Positions 11,401 through 23,535 of a stretch of 64,000 nt of DNA are shown here, piece by piece; the first letter of the stretch is position 1; each line of letters starts with the position of its first letter. The notes beneath the pieces were generated by a model, which did no database searches, was not told where the DNA came from, and saw only the letters and a program-made list of their open reading frames with translations. The stretch spans positions 139,825,245-139,889,244 of the forward strand of contig CM024760.1 in assembly GCA_014218235.1 (NCBI GenBank), given 5' to 3'. This DNA comes from Colocasia esculenta. Its lineage: Eukaryota > Streptophyta > Magnoliopsida > Alismatales > Araceae. The position numbers and the translations under genes were made by a program.

Positions 11401-12408
11401 TGATGATCAGTCCATCTCCATATAATTTTTATATATTATATATATTTTGGTAATTAACAAAACTTCGAAAATTATTGACTAACATTATTTTCTGAAGCCT
11501 GTCAACATGTATCAAATAAAACAAACTCAATAAGTTATCTACACTCATTTTTATTTGAAGTCAATTTTATATGATTTTCCTAAGTCTACATCGACTACTA
11601 TTGAAAGTTCACAATGACTACTTTATTAAAACATCGATTACAGAAAGAACATCGATTTCACTTAAATATCGACTTCATTCAAACATCGATTTCATTTAGA
11701 ACATCGACTTCACTTAAACATTGATTTTGGTTCAAACATTGATTTCGGTTCTACATCGACTTCATTTAGAACATCGATTTCACTTAAACATCGATTTCAG
11801 TTCAAACATCAATTTTGGTTCTACATCGACTTCATTTAGAACATCGACTTCACTTAAGCATCGATTTCGGTTCTACATCGACTTCATTTAGTACATCGAT
11901 TTCATTTAGAACATCGACTTTACTTGGACATCGATTTCAGTTCAACATTGATTTCATCTAGAACATCGACTTCACTTAAACATCGACTTCAGTCAAACAT
12001 TGATTTCAGTTCAACAATGATTTGACTTAAACATTAATTTCACTTGAACATCGATTTCAGTTCAACAACAATTTCAATTGAACATTGACTTCAGTTAAAC
12101 ATCGATTTTAGTTCAACAATGATTTCATCCAGAACATCGATTTCACTCCAACATCGATTATGTTTCAACATCAATTACATTTATACATGTATTATGTTCA
12201 CATCGACTTTATTTCAACATAGATTACATTTCCACATAGATTATGGTTATATCTCAACATCGATTTCATATTAACATCGATTTCATTCCAACAACGATTA
12301 CACTGACAACGACTTCTCTTGAACATCAGTTGTGATTAGACATCAACTGCTAGTTTTCATAGACTGTCTCTAAGCATCGACTTTCCTTTGACTAACTATG
12401 TTTTAGAT
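11401..12408 (+). mobile_element. NA2 3' LTR, first segment
   Basis: Starts TGATGATCAGTCCATCTCC after the polypurine tract. SIR4 starts TGATTATCAGTTTATCC and NA3 TGATGAACAGTTATCC, so the three LTRs are related. Interrupted at 12409 by Lb and resumed at 15697. The word array at 11585-12370 fills most of this segment. Confidence 0.85.
11585..12370. repeat. ACATCGATTTCA word array (NA2 LTR)
   Basis: Several dozen copies of a roughly 16-base unit ACATCGA(T/C)TTCA followed by CTTAA, TTTAGA or GTTCA. The core ATCGAT is palindromic, and ATCGACT alternates with it. Many units have lost the C or G by transition (ACATTGATTT, AACAATGATTT). The array is upstream of the LTR promoter. Confidence 0.93.
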
Positions 12409-13303
12409 TGTAAGGCCCTCGAATTTCCGTCGCATTAATTGTATTTGTGTGTGTATATTTGTGCTTGTGTTTGTATATACATATTTACGTACGTATTAAT
12501 TAGTACAATTACGTGTGCATGTGCTTATACTAGATGTAAATAATGCATGTATTGAATGGTGATAGTATGGATACATTACCATATACATATTGCATGTATA
12601 TATGCATGGCATGCATAGTTTTCTGCATGATTTAGAGTTCTGGCCGAAGGCCAGATTGGCGTCAACCCCTAGCCGTTGAGGTGGTGTCAGCGTCCACCCA
12701 TGGACGCCAACACTAATCCTGGCATCTAATGATGTGGACGCCTATTCTCTGACCTGCATGCGTTGCAGAGCCAGAAATTCCAGAAACAAGGAAGCTCACC
12801 CATTGGGGAGCTGTCCCCAATGGCTCTGAGAGCCATCTTGTCACCCTGTGAGTGGGAGAGAGGCCTCCCCATATGTCTGAACCCGGATCTGCCTTCCCCA
12901 ACCCTCTCTTCACCCTTTGCAAGAGAGAAACAAGAGGAGAAAAACCCTAGAGGAAGCTGTGAGAAAACCCCCACTTTGCACCCAAAGATCTGACCCTCTG
13001 AAGCTGGATCCGGCCATCTTCCACGACAAGAAGCTAGCTGGAGTGAAGGAGAAGACTTCCCCGGCCGTACCTTGGAGCCATCTTCATCCAAGAGCCCGGA
13101 GGAAGGAGATCTTGGAGGACATTCTGCACTTCTTGGGACAGCCCAAGGAGAGCTTCTCCGAGCATTTAGATCCATTGGAGCAATTTCTAAAAGGCAAGTG
13201 ACCCTACCATAAGGTTCCCGTATAAGTCTAGGACGGTTTTAACATTTTTGTGTATTTTTCTTCGTGTCCTTGACCCCCACATTCACCCTATCTTGAGAGC
13301 TCG

Positions 13304-13402
13304 GGTCTGTGTTCTGCACAGACCTGCATTAACGGCAAGGTCCCTGGACGCTGAGATCATGATTGGCGTCCATCGACCATGCCGCTGACACTGAGTTAGC
13401 GG
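13304..13402 (+). other. hairpin chain downstream of Lb leader
   Basis: GTCTGTG and CACAGAC pair around TTCTG near 13305-13323. GGACGC and GCGTCC pair around a 13-base loop at about 13347-13371. GCCGCT and AGCGGC pair around GACACTGAGTT at about 13381-13403. The LGAG LTRs carry hairpins at the same places with other stem sequences. Confidence 0.65.
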
Positions 13403-14385
13403 CCAGAGACCGTCGCCGAGTTCATCTGGACAGAATAGTAAACTGTTCTACCCTCTTATATGATTATTTTCGATGGCTTTTCCGTGATGAGGATATATGG
13501 TAACCCTATACACTATGTATACTGGTAAATGTGGTGTGTGGATGTGTGGTGATGAATGTTAGAGATTATCATCCCATGAAATTTCAAGTATGATTTGTTG
13601 ATGGTTCTTGCCAAACCATGTTTTATGATTAGGACTAGTCTGAGTGCCCTAAGTTTTGTCAGATCATGAAGCTAGTGGATCAATGTATGTGTACTCAAAT
13701 TTTGATAAATTGTCCATGCTTGCATAAATTGCTATTAATTTCGGTTCGGTAAATAAAAAGGCATGCAAGAAAGAATTGTTGTGATCGATCTATGGTTGTA
13801 TGATTTAGGGTAATTTTGTATTTTCAGATCATGCATATAACAGTAGTCTCTGTTCAGACAGTAAGTGGCAAAAATGTATGATGGTGTTTAGCTCCATGTC
13901 AACTTAAATTATGAATAGCATGCTAAATAGATATTTGATTTTCTGTAAATTCCATGTAGCTCATAAAAATCTGAAAAATTTAATGTATGATCTTGAACCT
14001 AAAAATACCATGTGGTTAAATTTTCAGGTCATTTGGACCAGCATAAAAGGAGTTATGCATTTTTCCATGTGAAATGTAAAAATTTATGCATGTCATCGTA
14101 AAGTGATTAGATATCGTTTAAACCCAACCTGATTGGTGAATTTACTGTGTGTTAAACTCCTAAAATCTGTAGTGTCATGTCAGGAAAACAGAGATATGCA
14201 TGCGAGTGAGAAAGTGAATGAGATGAAAAATGATATGTGTAAAACCATGTGTAAAATCGGTAAAATGTGTAAATGTGTAACTGTGCCGATGTGACATTGC
14301 TTCCGTAGAGGGCAGTGAAACTGTATCAGGGAAAAGTCCCCCTGAGAAAGTTCAATGTGTAAGTGACCCTAAGGGCATTAGGGGG

Positions 14386-14485
14386 AAATCCTGGAGGTGG
14401 ACAAGTACCACTGGTTAGGGTGGAGACTTGTTCTCCCGATCTGCGCAGTCCAAGAGTCGCCATTGGAATGCCTAGATGGCGTCTA
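14386..14485 (+). other. three-hairpin module of L-family LTR (Lb copy)
   Basis: Hairpin 1 pairs GTGG (14397-14400) with CCAC (14408-14411). Hairpin 2 pairs GGAGA (14422-14426) with TCTCC (14432-14436). Hairpin 3 pairs CGCCAT (14458-14463) with ATGGCG (14476-14481) around a loop ending GCCTAG. CTGCGCAG lies between 2 and 3. Confidence 0.78.
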
Positions 14486-16240
14486 TGTGTAATGTGATGT
14501 GTATATGTCCTTCTTTGGTGGTTTGGACTATGTGTCACGGCACCTAAAATGTTAATGTGTAATGTGTAATGTGTATGTGTTCATGTGTTAATGTGTAAAT
14601 GAACAATGTGAAATGTGTATGTGCAAAGTGCAACCATGTGAATTGGGAACTTGTGTAAAGAAAATGTGCAACTAAAAATGTGAGAATATGACATTGAGAT
14701 TCATGTGAGACAAATATGAAACCATGTGAAATTAGTAATTTCATATTGTTATCATCATGTTTATATGTGCGAAAATGTCTAGAATCTATGTTAGGGATAA
14801 TTGATGAGCACGTGTACAAAATAGCATGATTGGTTGTTCACATGGTATGTTTTAAACAACATTGTAGCTATCATGTGTAAGTTTACAGCCATTAAACCAT
14901 GTGAAACCAGCAACTTAAAGCATGTGAAAATGTCTATGTATGTGTTTAAAAACATGTAAGATCCATACTAGTTGTGTTTTCCCTTCATATATGCACAATG
15001 TTTATGTTGGTAGCTCTCATGTCTTGGTTCTTTAAAGGCAAAATTTCCCAAGTAAATGGAATAGAGAGCATGTGATAGGTAAGTTTATTCTTAGAAATCT
15101 GAAAGCATGATCCATGTATTAAATTGTAGAACTTTCATGATAGGTTGCAACTTTCAAATGACTAACATGCCATGTGTTGAAATTTGTGAATGTGCATGTA
15201 GAAACCGTTATGACTTATACGTGTACGTTATGAGTAGTGTTGCTTGCTGAGTCTTTAAGACTCACTCCTTGCTTCGGCGTACAGGTATAGACGGTGACGA
15301 GACTCTCGTGGAGGAGACGGTAGAGACGGACTCCGAGCGCAGAGTTTAGATTGTTGGAGCAGTGTACCCCTTTTGTGCTTTCATAGTATGTAAAAGTGAC
15401 ATTGTATTAGAAATCATGAGAAGATTGTATAAGTGTAGACATTGTGTACTTAATTTTCAGCAATTTAAATTATGTGAACTTTAAGTTCTTTAATGTTAAT
15501 TGCAAATTTCATGTATGTTAAATGTGGATGATGAATGAATGAAGACAGTTGTCTCTTACTTCCGCTACTCTGTCGTATATTCGCGTGTATCTCAGCTGTT
15601 TGTATCGTTTGGGTAAATGTCCCACTGTGAGGACTCTTGCTATACCGACGTGGGTTGGTATAACCGTACCAGTATAATGAGGGCCGTCACATAGATAGTT
15701 AATGGATACTATTATTAAAATCATTTTGGATAAGTCTTGAATAAATTTTATCCTTCATGATATTCAAATATATTTTTAAATCTCTGTGCATTTCAAATTT
15801 TCTCATGAACTATGGCGTATCCTGTGCACTCAAATATTTATTATTTCAGGTACATTATCTTTACATGTCATCCATTATGAACTTCCATATTCTTGTCTCA
15901 TAAAGGAAAACTTTAATGGCTGATAGAAAGGAGTTTCCTCTCTGGTATAAACTCCTCAGCATGGGCAGTAACGTTGACTAACAGTTTAGACACATTTAAG
16001 ATGTCTATGCTCCAGCATTTATTGTGTGCAGGTTTCCGGTAGTCACACACGTTACAACGTTGGACTTGTCACGTTGACATAAGCAAAGAAGATGTCTACA
16101 TAATCTTTCTCTCTGTTTGTGTCTATCCCAACATTTAATGACTGTAGGTGTTTCCTGATTCCTACGTTGGACTAGACACAACTAATGTATCTGAAGAGAA
16201 GAGACAACAGATACTTCAATAGATACTTCTTCAAGATATG

Positions 16241-16247
16241 ATAAATA
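16241..16247 (+). promoter_or_regulatory. TATA-like box of NA2 LTR
   Basis: ATAAATA in GATATGATAAATAGAAGTC. It aligns with GATATATATAGAAG at 62233-62246 in SIR4, which supports it as the core promoter. Confidence 0.55.
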
Positions 16248-16639
16248 GAAGTCTGTGGACTCCATGAAGAACAACTTTTCGAACCATCAAGGAACAACAA
16301 GAAAGAAGAGCTCAATCCTTCATTCAAAAGCCTCCTGCTCTTAGCTCTCTACACAGCGTTGTCTTTTAGTTTTCGAGAGCTTGTTTTAGATCTAAGAGAC
16401 ATTCATCCTATGTAATCTTCCGGTCCCTTAGATTGCGCCTCAGATCAAGCATTTGCTATAAGCTTGGTCTAGGGGCCATCATCTCCTTACTCTTCTTGAG
16501 TGCTCCTCTTCATCTGTGAAGAGAGGATTTGCTGTGGAGTGGATGTTTATTTCCCTTTGGTAAGAAGGAAGACATGTTGTATCAGGTGGTGTAGTGCCTC
16601 TTCATATAGTGAAGAAAAGGCCAGCTGCGGCTGGATGTG

Positions 16640-16748
16640 TAAGTGCCCTTAAGGGGGACTATGCCCTTGGTTAGTGAAATCTCAAGTCTTTGCTTGGGGA
16701 CTGGATGTAGGACTCCCTGTGATAGGAGATTTGAACTAGGATAAAATT
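16640..16748 (+). other. two-hairpin LTR module (NA2 copy)
   Basis: TTAGTGAAAT is followed by hairpin a, CTCAAG (16681-16686) with CTTGGG (16693-16698, one wobble). Then comes GGACTGGATGTAGG and hairpin b, CTCC(C)T (16713-16718) with AGGAG (16724-16728), and then TTGAACTAGGATAAA. Homologous copies: 38295-38370 (reverse), 62646-62722, 19235-19310. Confidence 0.7.
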
Positions 16749-16906
16749 TCTGTTGTTCTTATGATTGATCTTATTCTATCTTCAGTACTTACTAACTCTA
16801 ACCATCAAATTTAGTGTCTTCTATCAAAGTGTTTTTATTAACATGAATATTCATAAAAGAAATTTCTTAGCAATCCATTCACCCCCGCTGTGGGCTTGCA
16901 ACCTAG

Positions 16907-17903
16907 TCAATGACCTTAACGCGACGAATGGGGGTGCCGCGACAAGAAGCATGTTGCGACTGGCCCTTCTGGCGCAACAATGTCGTGCCCAGGGGGTCCG
17001 TCGTGACCTTGAGGATGGGGCCAAGGGCCCAAGAGAGACGGATCTTATAATAACACATCAAGTTAACTAATACATGGTTCACATGGCAATTAAACAAGTA
17101 CTATGTAAACATGCTTAGAGTTACTTAACTATACATGGATTACGAATGGCACATGGTATTCCAACATGATCTACACATTATAACATGCTTTTATACCTTA
17201 AACATAACACATACCTACACATGATGCTAAAATGACATAAATCTACTAGCATGATACTTACAAGCATTCTACTCATTCATGAATCACAAATACTTACTGT
17301 CAACTTGCTGTTTCAACACAAACATAACACATTCACATATTTTCACATACTTTCACATTGAATCACATTTTCACATATCTTTCACATAGTCACATTGCAC
17401 ATTCCCACTTTCACATTGTTTTACATATTGCTATGACACATAGCTCAAACAACCATAAAGAATGACACTATCACACACATAGCACATACTTGTCATATAG
17501 GCAAAATAGTGATGAATCTTGGTAAACTGCACATAACCAAGAGAAGCACTCTCCACCCTAATTAGTGGTACTTGTCCACCTCCAGGATTTCATCCTGATG
17601 CCCACAGGATATAACATACATATTGAGCCTTCCCATAGTGACTTTTCTACAGTACATCTCCACAACCTTCTATGGCAGCAGTGTCATAATTGGCACATTA
17701 ATCACTTTATCACATTAACAACTTATTTAACGCATATCTGTTATGCACTTAATGACATATGCTCATGCTTATGACATAAACACATACTTCAGGTTACAAA
17801 AATATTCTTCACTATCTAACAGTGGTAAAACATGCTTAATAGAGCCTAAACATGGTACTAATCATCAAGAAATCATTAACTTCACTTAATCATTATTAAC
17901 ACG
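16907..17903 (-). mobile_element. Lc: reverse L-family LTR, piece 1
   Basis: Reverse orientation is shown by the complement of the L-family module at about 17520-17600 (GTGGTACTTGTCCACCTCCA). The first about 130 bases carry GCGAC-type words, and their assignment to Lc is unsure. Much of the rest is CACAT-rich low complexity, the complement of the TGTGAA-rich tract in La/Lb. The piece ends where SIR5 begins and resumes at 29143 and 37886. Confidence 0.6.
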
Positions 17904-18179
17904 TGTTGTATTTTGTAGATTTTGATGATCACAAAAACATTAAGTTTAGGTCATGTTCAAAAAATCACAAAACACTGAATATAATTCATGTTCATGACCA
18001 AGCATTTGATTTATGGTTATTTAATTTGAGGGTCTAATTTGTGTGTTAAGTGTGCAATAATTTTTGTCCAAAAATCACATTTGAAGTGGATAATATAAAG
18101 CCCAAGACTTGGACAAAACAACAAAGCCAAGACTAGAAGGTCAGTTGCAAAACTAACAATCAGACGACTAACTTGCAGA

Positions 18180-18595
18180 AATCGGTCGACCGATAATGAA
18201 AGTCCAATCGGTTGAAGGATAACCTTATCAATGCCCAATCGATTGTGGAATAAGGGCGATCGACGAACAATCTATTGATGACCAAGCGGAAGTTGAACGA
18301 TCGATTTGGTACGTTTGGTCGACCGACCTAGCCAGAAGGTTTGGCAGTGGGACAGTCAAAAAGTTGAACGACCGACTTGAAAAATTCGGTCGATCGATTC
18401 GCCAATCGAAGCAAGGTGACTTCAGATGTTCACGTTGTGTCTTCACTAGCCGAAGCATCAGTTGAAGTTGAGACAGAAGTCGGGTGATTGAATTTCATGA
18501 ATCAGTCGACCAAGTGTTCAGTCGAAGCCCAGTCGAGGGAAAGTTGAAATTAGACAACCGGTCTGATGAATTCGGTCGACCGATTCTGGTGTTTC
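18180..18595. repeat. CGGTCGACCGAT word array (SIR5 LTR)
   Basis: About ten words built on GGTCGACCG, ATCGAT and CGATCGAC, many perfect palindromes, spaced 20-60 bases apart. The array ends about 75 bases upstream of the TATA box at 18669. Confidence 0.85.
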
Positions 18596-18668
18596 TTCAT
18601 ACGGACTTTCCTAAACAAAGTCCTATGAAGATCCAACTCTTTCCAAACATATAGGGACTCTTTGGGAT

Positions 18669-18676
18669 TATAAATA
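18669..18676 (+). promoter_or_regulatory. TATA box of SIR5 LTR
   Basis: TATAAATA in GGGATTATAAATACAAC, the best TATA match among the Sirevirus-like LTRs of this window. Confidence 0.65.
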
Positions 18677-19231
18677 CAACATGTTCCCGTGTTTTGGAAG
18701 AAGAGAACATGCCTCGAAGAAGGTTGCTTCGTACCCTAGAGCTCAGAGGAGAATCGTGAAGCCCTAGGAAGAGCCAACAGATGCTCTGAATCTGTATAAG
18801 CCAAAAGAACAAGTCTTCATCATCCAAAAGCCTTCCAGACTTACCTGAAAGGTGTTCTTCATCTGAAGGATGTGGACCTGTCGCTGTTACTTGAAAGACA
18901 TTGTTCAGAAGCTTTCTACATCGGCTAGTTTTACTCTGTGCATCGTCGAGAAAAGACGAATACAAAGGCCGAATTGTTTTGTGATAGGAGAACTCTACAC
19001 CTTACTTTTTAGATTGTTGTCCTCCTGTTCACATTCTTTTATCTATTCTTTATTAAACTCTAAGCATATCTGTGTGTGTGTGTGCTCGGTCTATGAGCAC
19101 GTTGTTTGTTGGTGTGTAGTGCGTGCGCGCATACACGTTGGGTTGTCTCATCCCCAGGAAACCAGGTGGGGTTTGTGTTGTCCCCATAAACAACCGTGTA
19201 TTTGGGTTTTCGCTTGTACCTTGAAAACAGG

Positions 19232-19312
19232 CTAGTGGAAATCCTCACAGGGGTGTGGCGTAGTGGATGTAGACGCACACAAAGGTGTGTTTGTCGAACC
19301 ACTATAAATCCT
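19232..19312 (+). other. two-hairpin LTR module (SIR5 copy)
   Basis: AGTGGAAATC is followed by CACA/TGTG (19246-19249 with 19254-19257). Then GTGG (19263-19266) pairs with CCAC (19299-19302), enclosing CACAC (19276-19280) paired with GTGTG (19285-19289). It ends in CCACTATAAATC. Confidence 0.65.
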
Positions 19313-19486
19313 GCATGCATGTGTGGTTTGTTCCATATTTTCTATCTCCCTTCTACGCAGGTTAGGATAGTTGGTTTCGTCTATATACTTATTATACTTC
19401 ACTGTGCATATCGCATAATTGGTTTGATTGATTGAGTCTAATATGTTCTGTGTTAAAAGAATTTTTTTATTGGGCGATAGCCAATT

Positions 19487-22308
19487 TGTAAGACCCGGTT
19501 TCCCGGCTTCCACCCGGTGTCATGGGATGACTGGCCACTGACGCATCCAGGTTGGGCGACGCGTCGGTGTCACATCGGGGGTGCCCGACGTGACAGTCAT
19601 CCGTGTCGCGATGCGCTTGTGGGTCGCGTTCTGGTCACGCTCTAGCTCTCCATCACGTCTTCGTGTCACGCCCGGTCAGTAGGTCGCGACTGCTTTATGT
19701 CGCTTCGGTCGTCTGATGCCTTTCAGGGTGGCAGGCGTGTCAGTACGGCCTGTCGCGTTGTTGCGGCGCCCATGGGGGGCGCATCCTCGTCACGGTCCGT
19801 TGACCCGTCGCGTTAAGGTTGTTAACGCGACTGGGCAATCCATCGCATTCTGGGTGCCGGGCGCTTAAGGCGCAGGCCGGCCACCCCTTCCCCCTCTCTC
19901 TTCTTCTTCCCTTCTCCCTCTCCCTCCGACGACCTCTTCCTCCCCTCTTCTCCCCTTTGTGTGTTTCAGGCGAGGAGGAGGGTTGTGCGTTGTGTCCCGG
20001 CGTCGTGGAGCATGTGTGGAGCGAGGAGGAGGTGTTCATTCTGACGAGAAGGGCCCTACGGGGTTGGGTTCTTCGTTTGAGGTAGGGATTTCTTGTGCCC
20101 TTCCCAATCCGGGTGGATCGGGAGTCCTCGGGGTTTTGTAGTTAGCTTTATAGCTTTCCCCATGCTCCCCTCCCCGTGTGTGCATGCTTGTATGGTTTGG
20201 GGGCGGCCCGGGATTGAGGATCCCGCTGGTCTGCCTCTCTGCTGGTGTCGTGACGGCTCGGCACGTCGCGACATCAGAGGAGGCGTTGGCCCTCTCCGGC
20301 GTGACCTTATCGCGACGCGGTTGGCGGTCGCGATAAGGCTGTTGCGCCGTGCTTTCTGGTCAAGATAGGTTTTGCTGTCGCGACACATTTTCCCGACGTG
20401 ACAAGGTTTCTGTCACGGTCCCATTACCCGTTGCGATGGTATCGCGACGGCCATAGGGGACACGACAGGACCTGTGTTGCCTCGGAGGTTTCCGTGGCCA
20501 GTTTGTGTGTCGGCGTGTGCCCCAGGGCAAGCTTTGCCCTTAGGACCTTCTGGTAGGGAACGCGGCAGGTTGCCTCCCTACGTTCAGTGACCGAAGGTGA
20601 CATCTTCGTGGCCGTGTCCTGGCAGCGGTGCCAGCAGGGTCGCGTCTATCTAATAACCTATTGACTGGCGGTCAATTGATTATTAGTAGATTGACGGGTT
20701 TCCGTACTGTCTGCTGGTGTTCCGAGGTTCTAGCCGTTCGTGCATGCCTTGGTTGGCCGATGGCCCTTTTGAGGGTCCGTGCATGCCTCTCGCTCACTGG
20801 GCTTGTCGTGTGTTACAAGCCAGTAGTTCGACATGGTTTTGTTGTGCTGCTCTGCCTGTTCACCCGGTGCTTGGCATTTGAGGGCTTGTCCCGTTCAGAG
20901 GTTGTCTCCGTTTCCTGGGACCCCCGTCCTCAGGAGACTGTTGAGGGAGTACTCCGGGCTACGAGCGTGCCCGAGTTGGCAGCCCACGTGAGCGGACTCT
21001 GGAGTTGAGGGGAAAACAAGGTTTGGATAGCGGTGCTGAGTCGTTTGTAGAGCTCTCTTGTCTGGGTCTGGGACGCCGAGGGGTTCAGAGTGATTTCCTG
21101 GCGTAGACCAGACAGTCCCTTGTCTCACTGCCTCTCTCTGCATTGGTTCTGGAGCCACGTAGTGGTGTCAGGCGTGAGGCTGCAGCTTGGCCAGGCTGCG
21201 GTGTTGCTTTTGTTGTGTGTTATGTGGCGGCTCTGTCTCGCCCTTGCGCCGGGGCGAAGGCAGGAGCTAGGCTAGCGAGCAGAGCGTGTGGACTGCGGGT
21301 CCCCCTCTTGGCTGATAGCGGCGGTGGCTTGGTTGCTGTTGTTCTGACAGTGTTTTCCTCACGACGTTTCCAAGTGTTCCTCGTTGCCCGAGCTTGAACG
21401 GTGGTTATAGCCCAGCTGTGCCTAGTTTCCATGGGCGTCGTTGGTCTGGCCTTGGGCAGACCCGTGCTTCTGGTGGTTTCCACTCGGTGTCCTCTCGGTA
21501 ACGTGGTTCTGTTCCTGGGTGCCAGTCCGCAGTGGCACCGGCGTGTATGGCTTCTCGACCTTGCGATGTATCCGGGGTCTGGGGTGGTTCTGCTTGTGGG
21601 CCCTCGACCTTGTAGAGGTCTGAGGTGGCCATGCCTGTGGTGAGACGTCATTCTCAATTGGTTGTTCCGTGGTCTCGGCAGGTGTGCCGAGTGTTGCTTC
21701 CACTGTGTGCCCGACTCCATTGGTTTCTGCGGGAGTCATGTGTGTGGTCTGACCTCAGTTGGTGGTCGTGGTGTTGTGCTATTCTCTTCCACTGCTTAGT
21801 CGTACCCTGCTGTAGGTGTTACTCACTTTACAGCTTTCTAGTGTAGTTTCCTATTTTCTGAGTTCCTGCTGCTCTGGCCGGTAAGGGACTGGTAATCCCT
21901 ACTGGGCCTTGTTCACGAGGCTCACCCCCCCTACTTCCTTCAGCTAGGTGCTCGTCGTCACGGGAGCTCGGTGTCGGACGGGTTGCGGAGGCGGCTGTGG
22001 CACCGTGTGTTGTCAATAGCAGCGAGAGCTGAGTGTTGTGAGCTCTTGTACCTGAGTGAGTGGAGAGTTGTGCTTTGCAAGTCCTCGGGGTATGCCCCTT
22101 AAGGACTACACCTTTCTTCTTGTACCTGTGCTTTTTATTTGGGACGTGTTGTACAGACCTTGTGTATTATACATATTGTTATAGTTATTCAAATTCAGTA
22201 CATATCTCACTAGACTATTTCTTCTAACCCTTCCGGATCTTTGAATCCATGGGTGGCGGCACGACCCTCGGGGCCCCTGGCGTGGGTCCGGGAGGTCGGG
22301 TTGTTACT
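19487..22308 (+). mobile_element. G1 5' LTR
   Basis: A 2822-bp LTR, exactly the length of the 3' copy at 26279-29100. Starts TGTAAGACCCGGTTTCCCGG and ends GGTTGTTACT (the 3' copy ends in CA; here the last base is T). Target duplication CAATT at 19482-19486 and 29101-29105. GTCGCGAC-type words fill 19540-20470. A C/T-rich leader at 19875-19965 may mark the start of the transcript. ORFs in it are not conserved as protein. Confidence 0.95.
19540..20470. repeat. GCGAC/GTCGC word cluster in G1 5' LTR
   Basis: More than twenty CGCGAC, GTCGCG and related words on both strands; the matching cluster is at 26330-27260 in the 3' LTR. The two copies differ mostly where a CG is CA or TG in one of them. 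Confidence 0.8.
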
Positions 22309-22309
22309 G

Positions 22310-22321
22310 TGGTATCAGAGC
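22310..22321 (+). promoter_or_regulatory. G1 primer-binding site
   Basis: TGGTATCAGAGC, complementary to the 3' end of plant initiator-Met tRNA, one base after the LTR. Confidence 0.92.
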
Positions 22322-22966
22322 GAGGAGTCTACTGAGATTTGTAAAGAGTTAATAACTATAGATATCCCAAAGAATGGTACTAGTGCGCTGATGACACCGT
22401 CCGACTAGTGTTAGGCTTGTGTTTTCAAATGTTTTGCAGGTGTGCGGCTTCCCTGCATGATTCGTGCACATGCTGCAGGTTGCAGTTGTTGCTGTGTCGA
22501 GGCGAGTGCGGTCGCCCGGTGTGTTCATGTCGTGGGAGCACGGTTGGCGCTGGACTCACTGGTAGTGGTCTTCCTTGTATGGAGGACGCTTGCGAGCCAA
22601 TCCAGATGCGGTGCTCCTGGTCATCTTTGGCGCATTTAAGCATGTGTGCGTCGCAAAGGCTGAGAGAGCCTGCATGTTGTGTGGCCTTCACTGGTGCTGG
22701 GTTGTTGCCCGTGGAACCGGTGGAAGGTGTCTCTGCCTTGTTGGCTACCCCTTGTTGTTGGGGTGTGTGTTGTCGTTGTTGCGTGTTTGGCCTCGTGTGC
22801 TTGTGTGCCGTTGTGCGCTGTGCTCGGGACGCCGAGCTAAGCAGGTGCTTTATGTTCCGTGTTGCACCGCTAGTTGAGCGCTGCGACACTTGTCTGTGGT
22901 CGTTGTCAGCCTGGCACTGGCTGGTTGTGAGCTCTGGTGAGGTGCTCCTGGAGTTCTTCTCTGTTG

Positions 22967-23535
22967 GTTCTGGCAGGAGTGAGGTTTCCCCAGAACTGTG
23001 TTGTGCTCGTTTCTGGTTCCTGTTGCATTGCCCTCTATGCTGAGGTGCATCGCTTGGTTGCCCTGTGTTCTGGTGGAGGTTTCCCAGAACTATTTGTTGT
23101 TGTCCTGGTGAGTGTTTCTCTCAGGACTGTTTCGCGCTCATTTCTGCTGTTGCCGTGCTACCTCAGAGTCTGAGGTGTGCTGTTGGTTTGGCTGGTGCGT
23201 TCTGGAGGGTTTTTCCCAGAGCGATGCCTTGGTGGTTCTGGTGGAGGTTCTCCTAGGACCGGTTTACGTTGCCTCTACAGTTTTGCTCGCTGCAGTGTTC
23301 TCTCTGATGGTCTGTGTTGTTTGGTCGTTTGAGTTGTGCGTTATGGTGAAGGTTCTTCCCAAGATCGCCCTTTGTTGCTTCTGGTGGAGGTTCTTCCCAG
23401 GAGTGCTCTGTGTTCATTTCGGGCCACCGTTGTGTTGCCCCTGTGGTTCGAAGTGTGCCGTTTGGTTGGGCTGCGTTCTGGTGAGGTTCTCCCAGGACGG
23501 CTCTTGGCGCTTTTGGTAGAGGTTCTTCCCAAAGC
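22967..23535 (+). other. G1 hairpin array with shared GGTGGAGGTTCTTCC loop
   Basis: Pairs read by eye: GTTCTGG 22967 with CCAGAAC 22990; GTTCTGG 23067 with CCAGAAC 23084; GTCCTG 23102 with CAGGAC 23122; CGTTCTGG 23198 with CCAGAGCG 23216; GGTTCT 23234 with AGGACC 23255; CTTCTGG 23378 with CCAGGAG 23397; CGTTCTGG 23474 with CCAGGACG 23492; GCTTTTGG 23509 with CCAAAGC 23529 (one bulge). Loops resemble TGGAGGTTCTTC, the 23102 copy least. A weaker unit is at 23343. Confidence 0.75.

Larger units (their letters stand above)
12409..15691 (+). mobile_element. Lb: solo LTR, L family
   Basis: A 3283-bp LTR, TGTAAGGCCCTCGAATTTCC to GAGGGCCGTCACA, with perfect TAGAT target duplications at 12404-12408 and 15692-15696, inserted in the NA2 3' LTR. 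It shares start, hairpin chain, three-hairpin module, TGAGTC...GACTCA palindrome (15248-15264) and end with La and LGAG. ORFs around 12726-13201 are in the R/U5-like leader and not conserved as protein between copies. Confidence 0.93.
15697..16906 (+). mobile_element. NA2 3' LTR, second segment
   Basis: Continues the NA2 LTR after Lb. It holds a TATA-like box, a leader, the two-hairpin module at 16672-16745 and a tail 'cattcacccccgctgtgggc' that matches the end of the SIR4 LTR. The right end is eroded, so 16906 is approximate. Without Lb the LTR is about 2.2 kb. Confidence 0.75.
17904..19486 (+). mobile_element. SIR5: Sirevirus-like LTR (solo or fragment), main segment
   Basis: The left border is approximate (TGTTGTATTTTGTAGATTTT). 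Its TTTTGATGATCA aligns with TTTTGATGATGA of the NA1 LTR. It contains a CGGTCGACCG word array, TATAAATA at 18669-18676 and the GTGGATGTAG...CGAACCACTATAAATC module. It breaks at the CAATT duplication of G1 and resumes at 29101/29106 with the tail 'tcaaccctcccctcttag'. No internal region or clear target duplication found. Confidence 0.65.

Noticed and set aside
11585..12370. CRISPR-like or satellite array
   Set aside because: Units are about 16 bases, degenerate and without unique spacers; eukaryotic LTR context.
12726..13201. Opposing ORFs of 149 and 94 codons in Lb
   Set aside because: The matching leader of LGAG does not keep either frame.
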